Of a stretch of DNA of 64,000 bases, positions 22,300-36,064 are shown one piece after another. Numbering within the stretch: position 1 is the first letter of the stretch; every line of letters begins with the position of its first letter. Origin of the DNA: Rhea pennata (taxonomy: Eukaryota > Chordata > Aves > Rheiformes > Rheidae); the NCBI RefSeq assembly GCF_028389875.1, contig NC_084667.1:62474570-62538569 (forward strand), given 5' to 3'. The position numbers were made by a program, and so were the translations under genes. The notes below the pieces were generated by a model. It did not search any database. It had not been told where the DNA came from and saw only the letters and a program-made list of their open reading frames with translations.

Positions 22300-25200
22300 G
22301 GGAAGGCTATATTGCAAAGCAAGGGCTTCTGCAGAGACGGCAAAGGCAGCCTGAGCTCACAGCACCCTCTCTTCCTAAAGCAGCAACGGCCGGAGAGATT
22401 GCACAACTCCAAAATGTGCTGGAGACATAGCAGTGCCTCTGCCAGGTTTGGCTTGGTGGGCTGGAACTACCAGAAGACCCTCTGCTTGTAGGTCAAGGAG
22501 CTTTGCTGATGCTGCAGCACCTTACTGCTGACCACTGATGGATGGTGATAACCACAAACCCTTGAAGGACGCAGGGAGAACGCATTTGGAGAGAAGGCAG
22601 GAAAAGTCAAGGTATTTGCAAGCAGCATGTTTTGGGGGAGAACAGCATAGCACTGCTAGTGCCAAAGGCAATTGGGTCAAGGAAGAGGAGGAAAGGGAGC
22701 TGTTTGGGAATGGGCTAAGATGTTGCCCAAGATATTTTATGATGGCGCACTGCAAAGTGATCTCTGTGTTTACATTTCAATAGATCCATTTAGCAAATAT
22801 AGTGGTAGGGTTCCTGCCAGTTCTGTTCAACCAACTTTGTTTTTCTTTTTAATGAGAGCTAGTACGAGGCAAGCACAGACAAGCAATTGCTTGTGTAAGT
22901 CTGACAGGCAGTCGTTCTTAGGTAAGGGGGGAAATGGGGTCACTCAGGTATCTCCCTGCATAGGCATTTTTGGCAAGTTCTCCCCTCAGACCTCTTCATG
23001 CTCTGCAGCTATAGGCAAGTATCACACGACTGGAGTACAAATAATCCCACTACAACATCAAGGGGCTCTGTCCTGCTTGCTCTCCCACTGCCCCAACAAC
23101 AGTACCCTTACACCCCGTCACAAATGTAACTAACATCATGTTTCAAATATCTTGCTCAGTTTAATGACTTACAGTTTGGCAACCTTAAAGTGGGATCTAC
23201 TTGATTTAATCTCAGCCTTGTGGTTCATGAGACAATGTTCTGTCCATGTAACTGCTCCTGGATTACAAAAAGCCTAATTGCAGACTGTGGCTCAACAGTG
23301 TGTGATTTAATTTGAGTACAAGATGTAGAAACCTATTTAGAGAGAGTCTGAGTGGTGGAAAAATCCAGGCAGTGGCTGTAGGCAGCCCCAAGATAAGGGG
23401 GTAGTAGTTGAATGGAGGCTCTTTACCATGGCTGAAGCTGAAGTATGATTGTTGGGTTTTTATTTGTTTTCTTTGGTGTTTAAATAGCCAGAGGGGAGAG
23501 CATTAACAGCAAGTCTGAGGAACAGATACAGAGGAGCTGCCAAGAAGCGAGACACAGTGATGCACAGGTACTGTAATGACTCAACCAGTGATCTGGCTGC
23601 TGTATTCCTGAGTGTATTTTGTAAACAGGAATATCCCTTAGTACTACATACACTTGGGATCACAACATGAGATGTGTGACAGAGCTAAGGTTGTGCTTGG
23701 TCGTCTTTGTAGGTTATGTAAGAAGTAGAGATGATGAAACAAGTTCGTTTCATTTTGTTAAAGCTTGACAAATTCATGGAGTCTTCCTGCCAGGTCTGTG
23801 ATTAATGGCAGTTTAATAGTGTTGTATTTAGTGCACTAAAGCCACTGATGACCCTTTAAAACCATTCTTCTTAGAAACCACAGGCTGGTCTTAAATGGCT
23901 TGTTCACAACCTCTATTAGGAGAAGGTTGAAGACTTTTTTCAGTACATTTAGGCATTCCCCAAGCCATGGAAAACACTTGGAAACACATGCAGCAAACCC
24001 TAATACCTTCTAAAAGCTCTCAACTCAGAAGCCATTGCCTCTGTCTCCCTTGTATTACTGGATAACGCATGGGAGGAAACCCTCCTTTAAAGGATAGACC
24101 TCAGCCCTCAAGATGCTTCACCTCAGGGTGGAGCGAGGGGAGCTGCTGCCCTTTCAGAAAGCTGTAAAAATGCTCTGGTGTAAGGCTGCTTCTGAATGCT
24201 TTGGAGTATTTGCTTGGGGTGTTTGGTGAGTATCAGATGAAGGAAGGTTGTCAGCGTAATTCCAAGGGCTTTGCTCACCATCATCAGTGCCAGTTTTGCA
24301 TGGGTGTCCTTGCATGAGGCAGCTGTGCTGGTTGGTGAATCACCTGCAAGACAAGGTGGTGGTGGTGCCGTACCACTTGCACCAGGAACTGTGCTCGGGG
24401 AAATGGATCTCTTCAGTCCTGTGGTGTTGTAAATACCAAGTCTTTCCAGAACTCAAATGAGGTTCGTCAAGCAGGCAAGTGAGGCAAGAGTGCTGTTGAT
24501 TCAAAAAATAACAGAAAATTATTGCGAAAATTATACTGTTGCTTAGAAGGCACTTGGGGTGTTTTGAGAGGGTGACACCAGTTGCTGAGAGTAACTGTAA
24601 AAAATTTTTTTTTGTCCAGGACTGTCAGTTTCCCAGTTTCTTCTTTAGTTTCCTTAGCCTGATGCAGTTTTAGCCTTAGCTCCATGAGATAGCTCATTCA
24701 TGCATTTCAACATTGTCAAAATATTTGGAGTAAAAAAAAAAAAAAAATTTCAGTGTCCTCCCTTATATTTGTTTTAGCATTATTCATTCTTATTGAGGTT
24801 CTTGCGTTTATTGCCTCCTTCATTAGGAAGCAAATATCTGGTGCTAATATCATGGCATGCCTGCAAGTAGTAAATCTTTAGCTGGCTTGAGATGTGCACA
24901 TAGCAACGTAGTCTGTATTAGTAACGTAGAAATATACACAACAAACTGAACTCTACAAGTAGTTGTCATGTTTCTAAGTTATGGTACTTCAGCTCCAGTA
25001 TAATATATACAATATGCAATCTGTGTATCACTGAAATCTACTCATAGATAAAACAACTTCCAGCATTAAACATAGAAAACTCAGACTTCAGCAATTTTTA
25101 AAAATTTCTGTTAGAACAGAGACTAGCGTGACTATATTAGAGTTGTGGTAAAATTAATCAGCAATGAAAAATATATGATGCTCCCATGGGGAACTGGCTT

Positions 25201-27598
25201 CTTTGGCGTATCAGTGTTTTCAGGCACTGGTGACCCTCTGAGTGAGAAAAGGAAAGAGGCATGATAAGCCAGATTCTCAGACAGGCATGTGCAATTAAAC
25301 GCATATTTGAATATGCCTTATTTATGCTTGTAAGGAGCTGTTTGTATTTCTCTCCTGAAGGATTCGAGCCTACTGTGACCTTTTTAACCGTTCCACAGGT
25401 TTCTGCCCTCTTAACGGGCTTGATTAGTTCGACCTTGCTTTGATCTTTTCTAATGGTAATGTAGCTCCTGACTATAAACCAGGTAGAACAGATTTGAGCC
25501 TGCTGTGGGGCAAGGCATGTGCACTAGTTAGAAGATAACGGGAGAAGTATCAAAGGTATCAGCTGGATGCTGAATACACATATCATGCAGGGTCTGTGTA
25601 TGAGTATGGAGCAAGAAGGTGAGAAGCTGAGTGTGTTTACTAAAGGCTTTTGACAGCATGTATTTGAAGCTGTGACTGTGATTCACATCTTCATGCAAAG
25701 CTTCTCGCCCACTTAAAAGTCTTATGGTTGTAAAAATGGCCTATTGATTATTAATGTAATAAAAATCAATAGAAATGAAATATGCCCTAATGACTTGGCT
25801 TCATTATTTACACTTGAATCCTACTTCCTTGGTGGAGATAGCATATTTTGATGTCCCATGTGATCATTCATACCATTCGTGTTTTTATTCATGGACGCTT
25901 GTGCTGAAATCCTAATTTTATGTATAGGTGGAAAAAGTATTCTGGTTTTGTAGTACTTATGGTTGTACAGCTTCCCAGATGAAAAGGGAAGTTTACATTC
26001 ATAAATGTGTGTCTTTGTGGTAGCCAAAATGATTCAGATATACTTTTGTTGAGTTAGAAAAAATCTGGGAAAAAGTCAGACGCGGCTGTCGTATAAAATT
26101 GCAAAATGAAGGCAAGAAGTAGATACAACTCTGTGGTTCACAGTTTGTTTAAAAATGAATGCAAGATTGTCAGTACAAACAGTCCTAAAATCTTTCATCT
26201 GGATTAAAGAACTACAAGAATTGGAATATTGCAATTAGCAGATTTATTAATCATTAGCAGAGCTCAATGAGTGCAAGTAGCCCTTCCTTTTCAGTACCTA
26301 TCTTTCTGTGGCTCAGAAACATGATAAGATTAAGCAAATGGGCACTTTGCTATAAGTAATGGAAAATGTTGATAGAAAAAATAATCCAACCTGTCTGTAA
26401 TATTAATTGATTTTTCAGAGTACAACCTTTTCTAATAAGCATCATCTCAGTAAACTCTTTGGCTGTGTACCCCAGCCAAGGACAGATTGTCTCATTAGTG
26501 GGAAAATGCATAAAACCACCTGGGGAGTTTCTTTACAAGGAAACATTGGAAAATAGGCTGACCGAGTCCCAACTGTTATTCAAACTAGTTAGAAGTTTTG
26601 ACTAACAGTGTATTCTGTTTAACCACAGAAAGGCTGCTCCAATGGAGGCTCCCATGACTGGGAGTTATGTCAGAAATGTCACTGCTGTGGCTAGAACTCT
26701 GTAGAGACCTTTAAAATCTCTGCTGCCACAGTCCTTGTCTAGCTAGGTTGCTCTGAAATGACTGAATACTGAGCTGAAGCGCAAGACGGCTATGGATAAA
26801 AGTGATGCAGTGCAACAGACATGGTATAAAATATCTTAGATGCAGTGAAATCAGGCTTAACCATGATTAATTTCTTAATAAAACAATGAATTGTAAAGGA
26901 AACTGGAAGTGTAAATAACTCTGAGCTGGCAGTAAAAGAGTCTTGATGGCTATTGGAGCGTAGCCAGTCTACTGGATCCTTAATGGAACTATGCATTCTG
27001 GAATCAGTGGAGCTTTCTATGTTGGTGTGACGAAGGAAAATATCCCATCAGCCTGTTGCTTACTGGATTTTCATGAATCAAAGAGGTTCTGGCTGATGAA
27101 GGTGCACAAAGATAGCTAATGCAAGATTAGCTTGAACTCAGACATATTAGGAAGTGGTATCTTTAGAGAAGGACCACTAGGAATTTTGTAATTCTTCAGA
27201 ATTATCTCCTAAATGGCTTAATTTTTAGGGTCTCTGAATGCAACAAGGAAGATACGTAGCCCATGGAACATCATCTGTGCAAAAGAGTAAATACACAGGT
27301 TATCAATGAATGCAAGGTGCTCTTTCCAGTGTTTTTCGATTTGGTGCTTACTACTCTAAAATGCAATGGAAAGTGGGCACAAGTTGCTGACAGCAAGCCT
27401 GTTGATTAGTGGAGAAAAGTTTTAATCCAGAGGAGATGAAGCCCATTCCCAAACTGGCTTTCCCTTGGGACAAAACAGCCTCAAGATTGTTTTTAAGACT
27501 TTACAGAGACTACTTGCCCAGACTTGCAGTGAAAGCAACTCCTGTTACCCATTTTCTTGGGGGGACAGGGGAGAAAAAAGAGATGGGAAGGGGCCCCT
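22300..27598. other. Intergenic stretch; no gene seen
   Basis: Non-coding DNA of mixed composition. The longest open frame (22672-23133, + strand, 153 codons) has no recognisable domain. Poly-A/T tracts occur near 24601 and 24733. The 26450-27600 part is less AT-rich than its neighbours and could contain an old unrecognised transposon, but I saw no terminal repeats, no tRNA-like promoter and no polymerase motifs. Confidence 0.45.
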
Positions 27599-27599
27599 G

Positions 27600-27632
27600 A
27601 ACACACACGCACGCACGCACATACACACACAG
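27600..27632. repeat. Imperfect CA / CACG microsatellite
   Basis: A CA-rich run with cgca interruptions (acacgcacgcacgcacatac). Confidence 0.85.
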
Positions 27633-27634
27633 AG

Positions 27635-30600
27635 GCAGGGTTACCTCTCAGACCTGCATTGCGGCTAATTCACCCAGACAGCGAAGTGCCCTTGATTCCA
27701 GAGGCAGCAGGGTAAGCACAGACAGCTTCGGTGTTGTGATGCTGCAGGAAAACCAGGCTAAGCTCATGCCTGTGGGGTATGTCTCCTGAATGTTAGCCAC
27801 GGCAGAGAAAAAGTACATCGCCTCCTGCAGATCCTGGCAGTATCCTGAGCAGGGTCTGGCTCTGAGTCGTAAGATGAATCCCAGTCATTCTAAGAATACT
27901 GTACATCTCCAATAAATCCTTATTCTCTGGGAAAAATTAAACATGTAAATATTCTAACAAGGACCTTTTGGCTTGATAATCAAGGACCTATATGTGGAGG
28001 TGTTACCAGTCCCCCTGCAGCTTTGGATGGATCGGAAAAGTAAGGTATGCCCCATGGTACATCTATTCCAAAAAGTCAGAGGACCCGAGCTACGATGAGT
28101 CATCACATAGGACATGGTCTCACTGATCTGTGGCTAGACCAGTGCTGCAACCTGCAAAAAGTATACCAGATTTGGATTCCAGAGTATGTCTGTTCCATGT
28201 GAAACGTGAACAATCTTATTCAGCAGTTTGTAAAAGTAGCAGCCATCTGTTGGGGTTTAGAGAAGGTTGAGAAGCACAGGGTGTTTACTTGTATTCAGAT
28301 GTCCAGTGAATGTGCCTTCTATAAGCAGACTTGCTACAATACTACTAAAACAACTGGGACATTAAACTCAAGAGAAAAGCTCATTATATGTAGTGATTGT
28401 ATACACTGAACTTGAGCAAGATATATTCATATGTACACATACACACAATCACTTAAGTAAAGGGTCATCAGAAAATAGGTCAGACAGAAATTTGGAATAA
28501 ATAGGGTACTAACTTTGAGACTAAGTTGACTGTTTTCCTAGGTCCCTTATGGAAGTCACTCCTCAAAGAAATAATCAAGGAAAGGTAAGAAAAGGAAAGG
28601 TCTAATTTAAAAACAACTCTATGTGGTTAAATTATGACCTGGGGATAATTTGGATAAACTCCTAAAAGGGAAAAAAATTGAGGGGTCTCATTCTCTCAAA
28701 TGAGAGTTTGTCATTACTGGCAAATCTGAAATATTGTTGGATACACAGCATATCGAGGACCTCTTAAGATAAGATAGAGGCATTCCTGTGTCACTGGGAA
28801 GTGAACACCAAGACCATGTAAGGCCCTTGAGAGGGACCCAGCTTCAGATGTCTTCAGTTTTACAAAGATGTCACCCACAATGTGAGTTAACTTCATCCTA
28901 CTGTGCATGTTGAGCACCAAAGGGAAAAAATTGCCATGAGAGTTCAAAGGATGCAAACTGACTGCCACAAATGCTAGGACAAAGAATCCAAGAAATTTCC
29001 AAAGATGCAGATGGAGATGCTGGCAAACAGCATTAGCACCAGCTAAGGTTGTTTTTGCCAACAAAGGCAAAAGTATAGTAAATCAAGTAAAATTTAAGCA
29101 TGTAGGAGTACTGGATGTCCTACTTTTTTTCTGCAAATCTGCTACCTTTCTTTTTCCTTTGAGAAGGTAATAAAGTATTATTGCAAACAGTTGAAAATTC
29201 TTTGAGAGCAGAATGCCTACTTATATTTCTGTCTAATGGGCTGAATAACAGGTAACATTTCAGATGGCAAATACTTTTGTAACTAAACTAAAAAAAAAAT
29301 CTGCGTATACAGCATTCTGGTTGAAATATCCTGTAGATAGTCATCAGTAGAGCTGACAGTAATTAGATTATTTTTTTTTAAGAAACTGTTTCAATGGAAT
29401 GACAGGCAGTAGTACCATATGAAAGCCTAGACGTGCACGTTTGTTGTAATTGTGTCAGTTCATTATAGAGTAGCAGACTGTGGGTAAAAAGAGGCAAGAG
29501 GTTGCTTATATGTATGTATTAAAAGAGTGTGTGCTATCTGCGATGACATCAAGAAGTATAAGGAACCTATATTCACTGGCTTGTGTTAGAACGGTAGTGT
29601 GTAACTTCATACAACATCCCAAAGAAACATAGCTGGATCATACTGGGAGAAGGACTGCCATGGACTCCAATGGATGTGGAATTATATTTGATGGGATTAG
29701 AACAGTTTGAATGTCAAGGAATGAAACTAAGCTATATGGATCAAAAAAGTGTACTTTGGAAATAAGTTCAGTAACTCAGAATGTTTTATGTAGATGAGAA
29801 AATTTATTTTTGTATTTTCCAGGATGTGGCTTATGTAACAGTTTAAGGACCAAAAGGAAGTTACAGTGAGTTTTAGAGAGGGGAACCTAAGACAGTAATA
29901 TGAATTTGACCTAGATATCAGTGAAATCAGTGAAAAGAAAAACAGCATTTTAAGACAGGACTCAGACATTGAACAGTGTTGACCTTGGAGTATCTCACAC
30001 TCAGACTATGAATGATAAACTTTCAAGAACTAAGTTCTACAAAGATTAGAGGACTAAAAATTATTTATGAATGAACCCCACTATGAAAAGTCAAGAATTT
30101 TAAGGCATAAGAATTAGTCTAAAGTAAGCTTGTAAGGAAGCCTGTTTGAGGGGCTTTCTCCTTCGCTATCTGTGTATTGCAATCTCCCTAAATTAGAATT
30201 TCATCATCCAATGTATTTTTGGTGGGATTTAAAATACATGCATCTGCTTACATGTAAGAACTCACCTAGAGAGAAAAACACATACCAGAACTAAATATGA
30301 CTCAGAATTGTACAATTATGTTAAATACTTTATTTATTCAAGATGAGCAAACAGGCTATGTGATTTTTTTTTAATCTGTATTTGAGCTGATGTGGCTCAA
30401 GTGGGAGTCACTACTTCTTTGAATGTACTAAATATAGCTTAGAATGAATTTTCTAGAGGTGTCTGGTACCTCTTAGTTACAGCAAATCATATTTTCAACT
30501 CCTCCTTGCATTCTCTTAAGAAGGAAAAAATCTCTTTCATTTTTTTTGGTCTTCTCTCATTCAAGTCTGGCATTGACTCCTGCTATAAATCCTTCTGGAA

Positions 30601-31760
30601 CCTGCCTGACATTGGGTAATGCTGGAAATTCTGTAAGTATGGGGACTAGATAGTATATAAAAGTAGCAACTCAATGACAATACCCTAAATCTTATCACAC
30701 CCCAGATTTTGTGTTGGCTCAAATTCTTCTATAGTTATTGTAGTATCTCAGCTGTCTAGGCTTCTATGTAGAATAGATTTTTAAAGTCGATAGTGGCGCA
30801 TTTTTATTCAGTGGCAAATGAAGTTTTAAACTTATGCATTGTATATGTAATGTTTTCCACAATTACGGTAGCTTGTTAAATAGCAAGGGCAATTTTATTC
30901 TCCTTGGTGTCCTTGGGCATATGGGCATCTTTTTTTTTGAACCTGTTTATACTTTCTGCCTCTGTAACAGGATGTGAAAGCGTGTAATATTTAATCTTGC
31001 CAGATAACACAAGAACGAATCATACAAAACAGTTTTGAAAAATAAATCACTCATTCACCGTCTCTATTCCAGCCAATATACTGACAGACCTCTATTAAAT
31101 GGAGCCCCAAGTTTATTCTTCCAAGCTCAGGACTCCCAGTGTATTAATTCTCTCTCTATGTGGGAATTGTACCTAACCATCTTCTTTCTTGGCCTTCTCT
31201 ATATTCCTTTTCTTAAATACAGTGTATACCAAATTGTACAGACTTAAATTATACATGCTGGACTTGTACAGTAGTATAATGATATTTTCCAGTTTATTCT
31301 GTATTTCTTTCTGAACATTCTAGTCTGTTTTTGTCAGCCATCAAGTATTGGGAGATGTGAATGCTCTTCCTTCTCAGTGTTTCTAAAAAATGAGTTCTAT
31401 CAATATGCTCATTTAAAGTGAGATGTTTAGTGTCTTCAGCTAAGTTTTTAGACTTCTAGCACTTGCTCAGAACACCATTTTTGTTCTGGTTATCTATTTT
31501 TGTGTGGTCTGCTTAATCAGAGTATTGTTTTAGGCAGTTCTTCGTTATTTTCTAAATTAATCACTGTCTTCTTTTTTTGGTGGGATACACAGTGTTTCTT
31601 ATTTCAGCTTCAGTACTTGTCTCCTCTGAAGACACACCCTTTCTTAGCTGTCATTAACATGGCATCTATAATTCCTGCTTGGTGCCATAAAAACCTAGAA
31701 GCCTCCCTATTCGTGTTGGTTTTTTAGTGGTGAAATTATCCTATTTCCTTTACCCTGACA
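27635..31760. other. Intergenic stretch; no gene seen
   Basis: No recognisable exon or RNA. The minus-strand frame at 28714-29070 (118 codons) has a hydrophobic middle but no known family signature. Simple poly-A or poly-T tracts are scattered through it. Confidence 0.45.
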
Positions 31761-31763
31761 GTG

Positions 31764-31790
31764 AATCATAGAATCAGGGAAGATTTCAGA
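31764..31790 (-). mobile_element. Possible CR1 3'-end fragment, reverse orientation
   Basis: gaatcatagaatca is the reverse complement of the CR1 terminal signature, and the next bases (gggaagatttcagaaaa) loosely follow the expected CR1 end. Only a scrap is recognisable. Confidence 0.35.
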
Positions 31791-31807
31791 AAAATGCTCT
31801 TATACCT

Positions 31808-31820
31808 CCCCCCCCCCCCC
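31808..31820. repeat. Poly-C run
   Basis: A cytosine homopolymer of about 13 bases following the CR1-like scrap. Confidence 0.85.
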
Positions 31821-31821
31821 A

Positions 31822-34800
31822 ATTTCTCCTATTTCAGCAGGATCCATACAGATTCCTCTCCAGTGTTTCCCTAAGGTTTTCCCCAGGGAATGAGCAGCAG
31901 CTTTGACTGGCTTTCATCCACACTGCTGATGGCCAGTTCCCGCTTAGAGGGAATGTACCTCGGAGGGGACTAGTCCGAGCACTGTGAAAGAGTCGAGGAA
32001 TAGGCTAACACAACGTGGACGTTCACTAGTCCTCTCTCGCCCTTTTAATATAGCTATTCCCTGAGACTAGCACCATCCTTTTTTCAGATGTAGGAGTATC
32101 TTCACACCATCCTCATTGCTGTAATAAACTGGTGATCTCTATGTCCAACAGAAAGGCTTCTGCCCAGCCTTAGCATGATGTTTCCTCTCAGCTGAGATCA
32201 CTGCTCTAAGGAAAACAGCCTCATTATAAATGGTATTTCTAACGAACAAAGGCATTTGCTCACTAGTTTTTTCTTTTTCCTTTCTCCAGGCTGATGCCCT
32301 GCTGAAATAATGCCTTCGTTTCCTTCAATCTGATCTCATCGCCAGTCTAACGTGTTGTTGCCAGTTGTTCCACATCTTGCTTTTCTACTCAAAGAAACCG
32401 CATTTTGTGGCCTCGACCACCAAGAATCCCTTAGGCTGCCCTCACCGCATGCAGCCCTCGGTGAAGTAAGCTCACTCTCTTGCTAGACTTCTCTCTCTTT
32501 TGCAGTTTAGTTGTAGCGTTCTCTACCGTCTCTGCTGTGATTTTTGTCTATTTTTCTCAAGGCTTTAGGCTGCAGAACACACCCCTCACTCTCAAAGTCT
32601 TTGTTTTGCTTAGTGTGAGGGCACTCGGGCTAATGCAGCAGACTCCCATGAGGATTTATGTTTATACCTGTGATTAACACACAGCTGCTTCTTGCCGACT
32701 AGTTTTGTTCCAGGTTTCTCTGAGTGTTCAAAAGCTCTGCGGAAGCACCGTAGACACCTGTACGGCCCCATCCTCGGACTGGCTTCACGTTGCACGTTTG
32801 GGAACCCATTAGCACTTGCATTTTAAATTTAGTTAACTGCTGTAAGGCTCCACCAAAGTTAAGTATTCCCTGTAACACCTAGCTGAGCTACAGAATATAT
32901 AGGATCCCTTTAACTTGCTATCATTTGATAACTTTATATTGAAAGTATCCACTAGGTTAAAGCTGGGCTTTGAGATAAAAGAAGATAAAATAAACTGAAT
33001 AAATAAAACAAGAATATATACTTGTTCTCTTTCACAAGAAAGCTCTTCTTACCTTAGTCTACTCTGTCCTCAGGGTCTCTGTACTTTGGGAAAAACCTCA
33101 TGTGTATCAGCTGGTGCTATCATAGGTTATTACTGGCACACACATCTAAAATATTTACATGATGATAATACCCTACAGGCAGGCTTCACCTCCAAGCAAA
33201 GAGAATCAAAAAGACAGGAAAAGGTGAAAACCAAGAAAGATGTACCAAGCTTGGGAAGGAAACTGGTACGTATGTGGGAAGTACAACTGGATATCTTCGT
33301 GACCCACTGATATTTTATCCATTTTATTTGTTTGTTTTGGAGCATGATGAAGGAAGCATCTCACTTGAAGAGAATGATTTTATCTGAGATCATAACAATA
33401 TATACATCTGTTTATAATGCATTAAATGCAAAAATACCTGAAATGAGGAGACTTTATTAAAAAAGCAAAAAAAAAAAAAAAGAAAGAAAGATTAAAGATG
33501 TCATGTTATTGTGGATTCAGGCACACCACAACAGTACAGCGGACAAGGTAATGCGTAGCACGACACTCTTTTACCACGTGTACTTTCGACCACCCTGCAG
33601 AACCTCATGACAAGAGAGAAAGGAAGCCCTGGAACCAGTAGGTTGGAGGCAGTTGGGTAACGGCAGCTGGAGAGGGGAGACAGCCTGCGGAAAACACAGC
33701 AAGACCTGAAGATGGCAGAGGTAACAGGCTGTTAAGAAAAGTTAACAAAAATTGGAAAACTATGCTAAAACGAGCTCCAGGGGCCAGATGGCAAGTTAAG
33801 AAGCTGGGGGAGGGGAAAGATTCAACAAAAGAAGAACAAAAAAGTGAACAGGGGAATAAGCAAAAGCAGCATTGTGTTAGGAGGAGGCAGCTAGCCAGCT
33901 GCAGAGGCGAGCAAGCTCTTAGTTTTCTTACGGTGTTGACTATAGAAACAGACTTGAAATGACGCAGTGTCTATAAACAGAGGGGAGGAATTAGTTCCCG
34001 TTCTGGTAGTTTTGTCTATGACCCTAAAAGCCTTGCAGCGCGCATGTGTCAGGAATTCAGTTCCTGAGGGTACTGATGGTGCTACTGCACAGCCGAGACT
34101 ACTATGAGCAGTAGTAAAAAGTCCATATAATAAGCACTCGCTTACTACTGCAAAAATTTGGTACTGCAATTATAAGTGTTACTCATAAGTTTGATGCACC
34201 ATTGCTCAAAACAAATGCAGAACATAAGAATCAAAAGTCACTTGCAGTGTAAACAAACTAAATAATTGTTTCTTCATCAGATACGAATCTGATTCAACAG
34301 ATTTGTGTAAACAAAAAATTGCAGATTGTGCTGTTTCAATCAAACTGATGGAGCTGGACAGTTACTTTGATGCACTATTCCACTGTGTTCATTTTTGTTA
34401 AAAGATGTATCAGAAAAGCCTTGTTCACATGCTGATTTGCTTCTTCAAACAGCACTGCTGCTTCCTCCATAACATTTTTTCTTTCTGGTCTTTTCCCTGC
34501 TGGTCTGAGTAATTAGTTCTCTGGGGATATCAAGTCTTTTCTTGCTTACTAGCATTGGAATTGGGAATATCTGAACTAATCCCATGGTACCAACGATAAT
34601 GCTTCTTTTGACATACAGGAGATCCTTTATGAAGCATTATATGACCCTCACTGTGGACAAACATATGTCAGATGTAGTATGTGAGGCATTTACAAGCTCC
34701 AGCTAAATCAATTTATGTTTATCACTCAGTAGAGGAGGACTTCCATAGTGCATCTATTTAGCAATCCTGTCTGATCAAAGTTTCTATGTAAAGAGTAGAA

Positions 34801-35985
34801 TGAATGTCAATGTGGAAGCGAGCTCTATGCTTATGCCTGGGTGGCCATAACAGATGATCTATGATTTTGCAAGACTTCAGTCATAAAAATAATAACAGCA
34901 AAGCAGAATAAATCTGAGACTCACCAGGACAAAGAGTGTATTTTGGAGGACTTCTAACTGTTATTCTCGCTTTGTGGGTGCCAAAACAGGAAGTGAGTAC
35001 CTAGCAAACATCTGGCCACGAAAATTCTTTTTTAAGCTATTTTTAAAAAATCCTTTCGAAGAATAGTAAGGCAGTGCAATTCTGAAAAGAATATTCTTGT
35101 CTTTTGTCAATGATCATCACATGAACATTGAACAGAAATACTAAAATGTGTTTAGTCCCACTTGGACTCATGACAGCACAGGAATAATAATCAAAACTTT
35201 TATTATCATCATTTCTAGACCTTCAGGAAGGGTTGCAAGTGTTGCATGCATGCACATTTATAGATAAGCCTACACACTTATTCATAAGATGTTGGTAACA
35301 TGAATGTTGCCTGATGATAGCTACTCATATTAGTTTGCAAGAATAAAAGTTTATCTTCATTACATATTTTTATTTCTTCTCCATCACTGCTTGGGATTCA
35401 TATAATCAAAATTTGGTAAAACAATAGTAAGTTTTACAAAATATAGATCAAACAGAGAGAAGGGCAAGTAGCTGTGTCCCTCTGAAATATTAGCAGTTTT
35501 ACATTCAGATCTTCTGATTCAGTCTTTAATCTCCATATAGATGGAAGTGAAGTGACCAAAGTGCAAAAGAGAAAGCAACCTGGAAAAAAGGGAAAGCAAT
35601 TGTGGAAAGACTGCTGGCCAAATGATAAAGTAAGATTTTTGCTTATTCACTGAAAAACCCTGTATTTTTCTTAAGTTGTGAATTACCATACAAACATCAC
35701 CAGATATAAAACACATCATAAAAATGCTTCACACAGTCAAGACAGGGAAAAACATACTACATACAGCATTTTTCTTATAAGAAATACATAAGAAATACAC
35801 TGAATGCATTATTTATTAATTTGATGGCATATATTGGAGAACAATTCTATGGCTATTTTACAAAAGCATAACGAAAAGTGAAAAAAAAGTGTGTATGCAG
35901 GATATACTGAATTTAGCCTGATTTTTCTCTCTTCTACCATGACAGTCATTTTAATGATAAATACCCAGATCACATGCTTCAGTTT
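31822..35985. other. Intergenic stretch; no gene seen
   Basis: The 31850-32800 part is more GC-rich, with scattered CpGs, than the AT-rich DNA around it. It contains no recognised exon or transposon. A poly-A run lies at 33467-33481, followed by an AAAG-type tract. Open frames up to 92 codons have no family resemblance. Confidence 0.45.
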
Positions 35986-35987
35986 TA

Positions 35988-36062
35988 AAGTGCTTTTTCA
36001 ATGATGGATCTCATTTCACAGATGGGAAGACTGAAGCACAACCATTAAAAATAATACGCTTA
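35988..36062 (+). mobile_element. MIR/CORE-SINE remnant
   Basis: aaagtgctttttcaatgatg, then tctcatttcacagatgggaa and gactgaagcacaa reproduce the MIR order of agcgctttaca, ctcatttaatc/attttacagatgaggaa and actgaggcacag. It is short and diverged, but the core is clear. Confidence 0.65.
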
Positions 36063-36064
36063 AC

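Noticed and set aside
22672-23133. Plus-strand open frame of 153 codons
   Set aside because: No recognisable domain; it lies in intergenic DNA without promoter, splice or poly(A) context.
28714-29070. Minus-strand open frame of 118 codons, considered as a retroviral or membrane-protein remnant
   Set aside because: No polymerase, protease or envelope motif and no flanking long terminal repeats were found.
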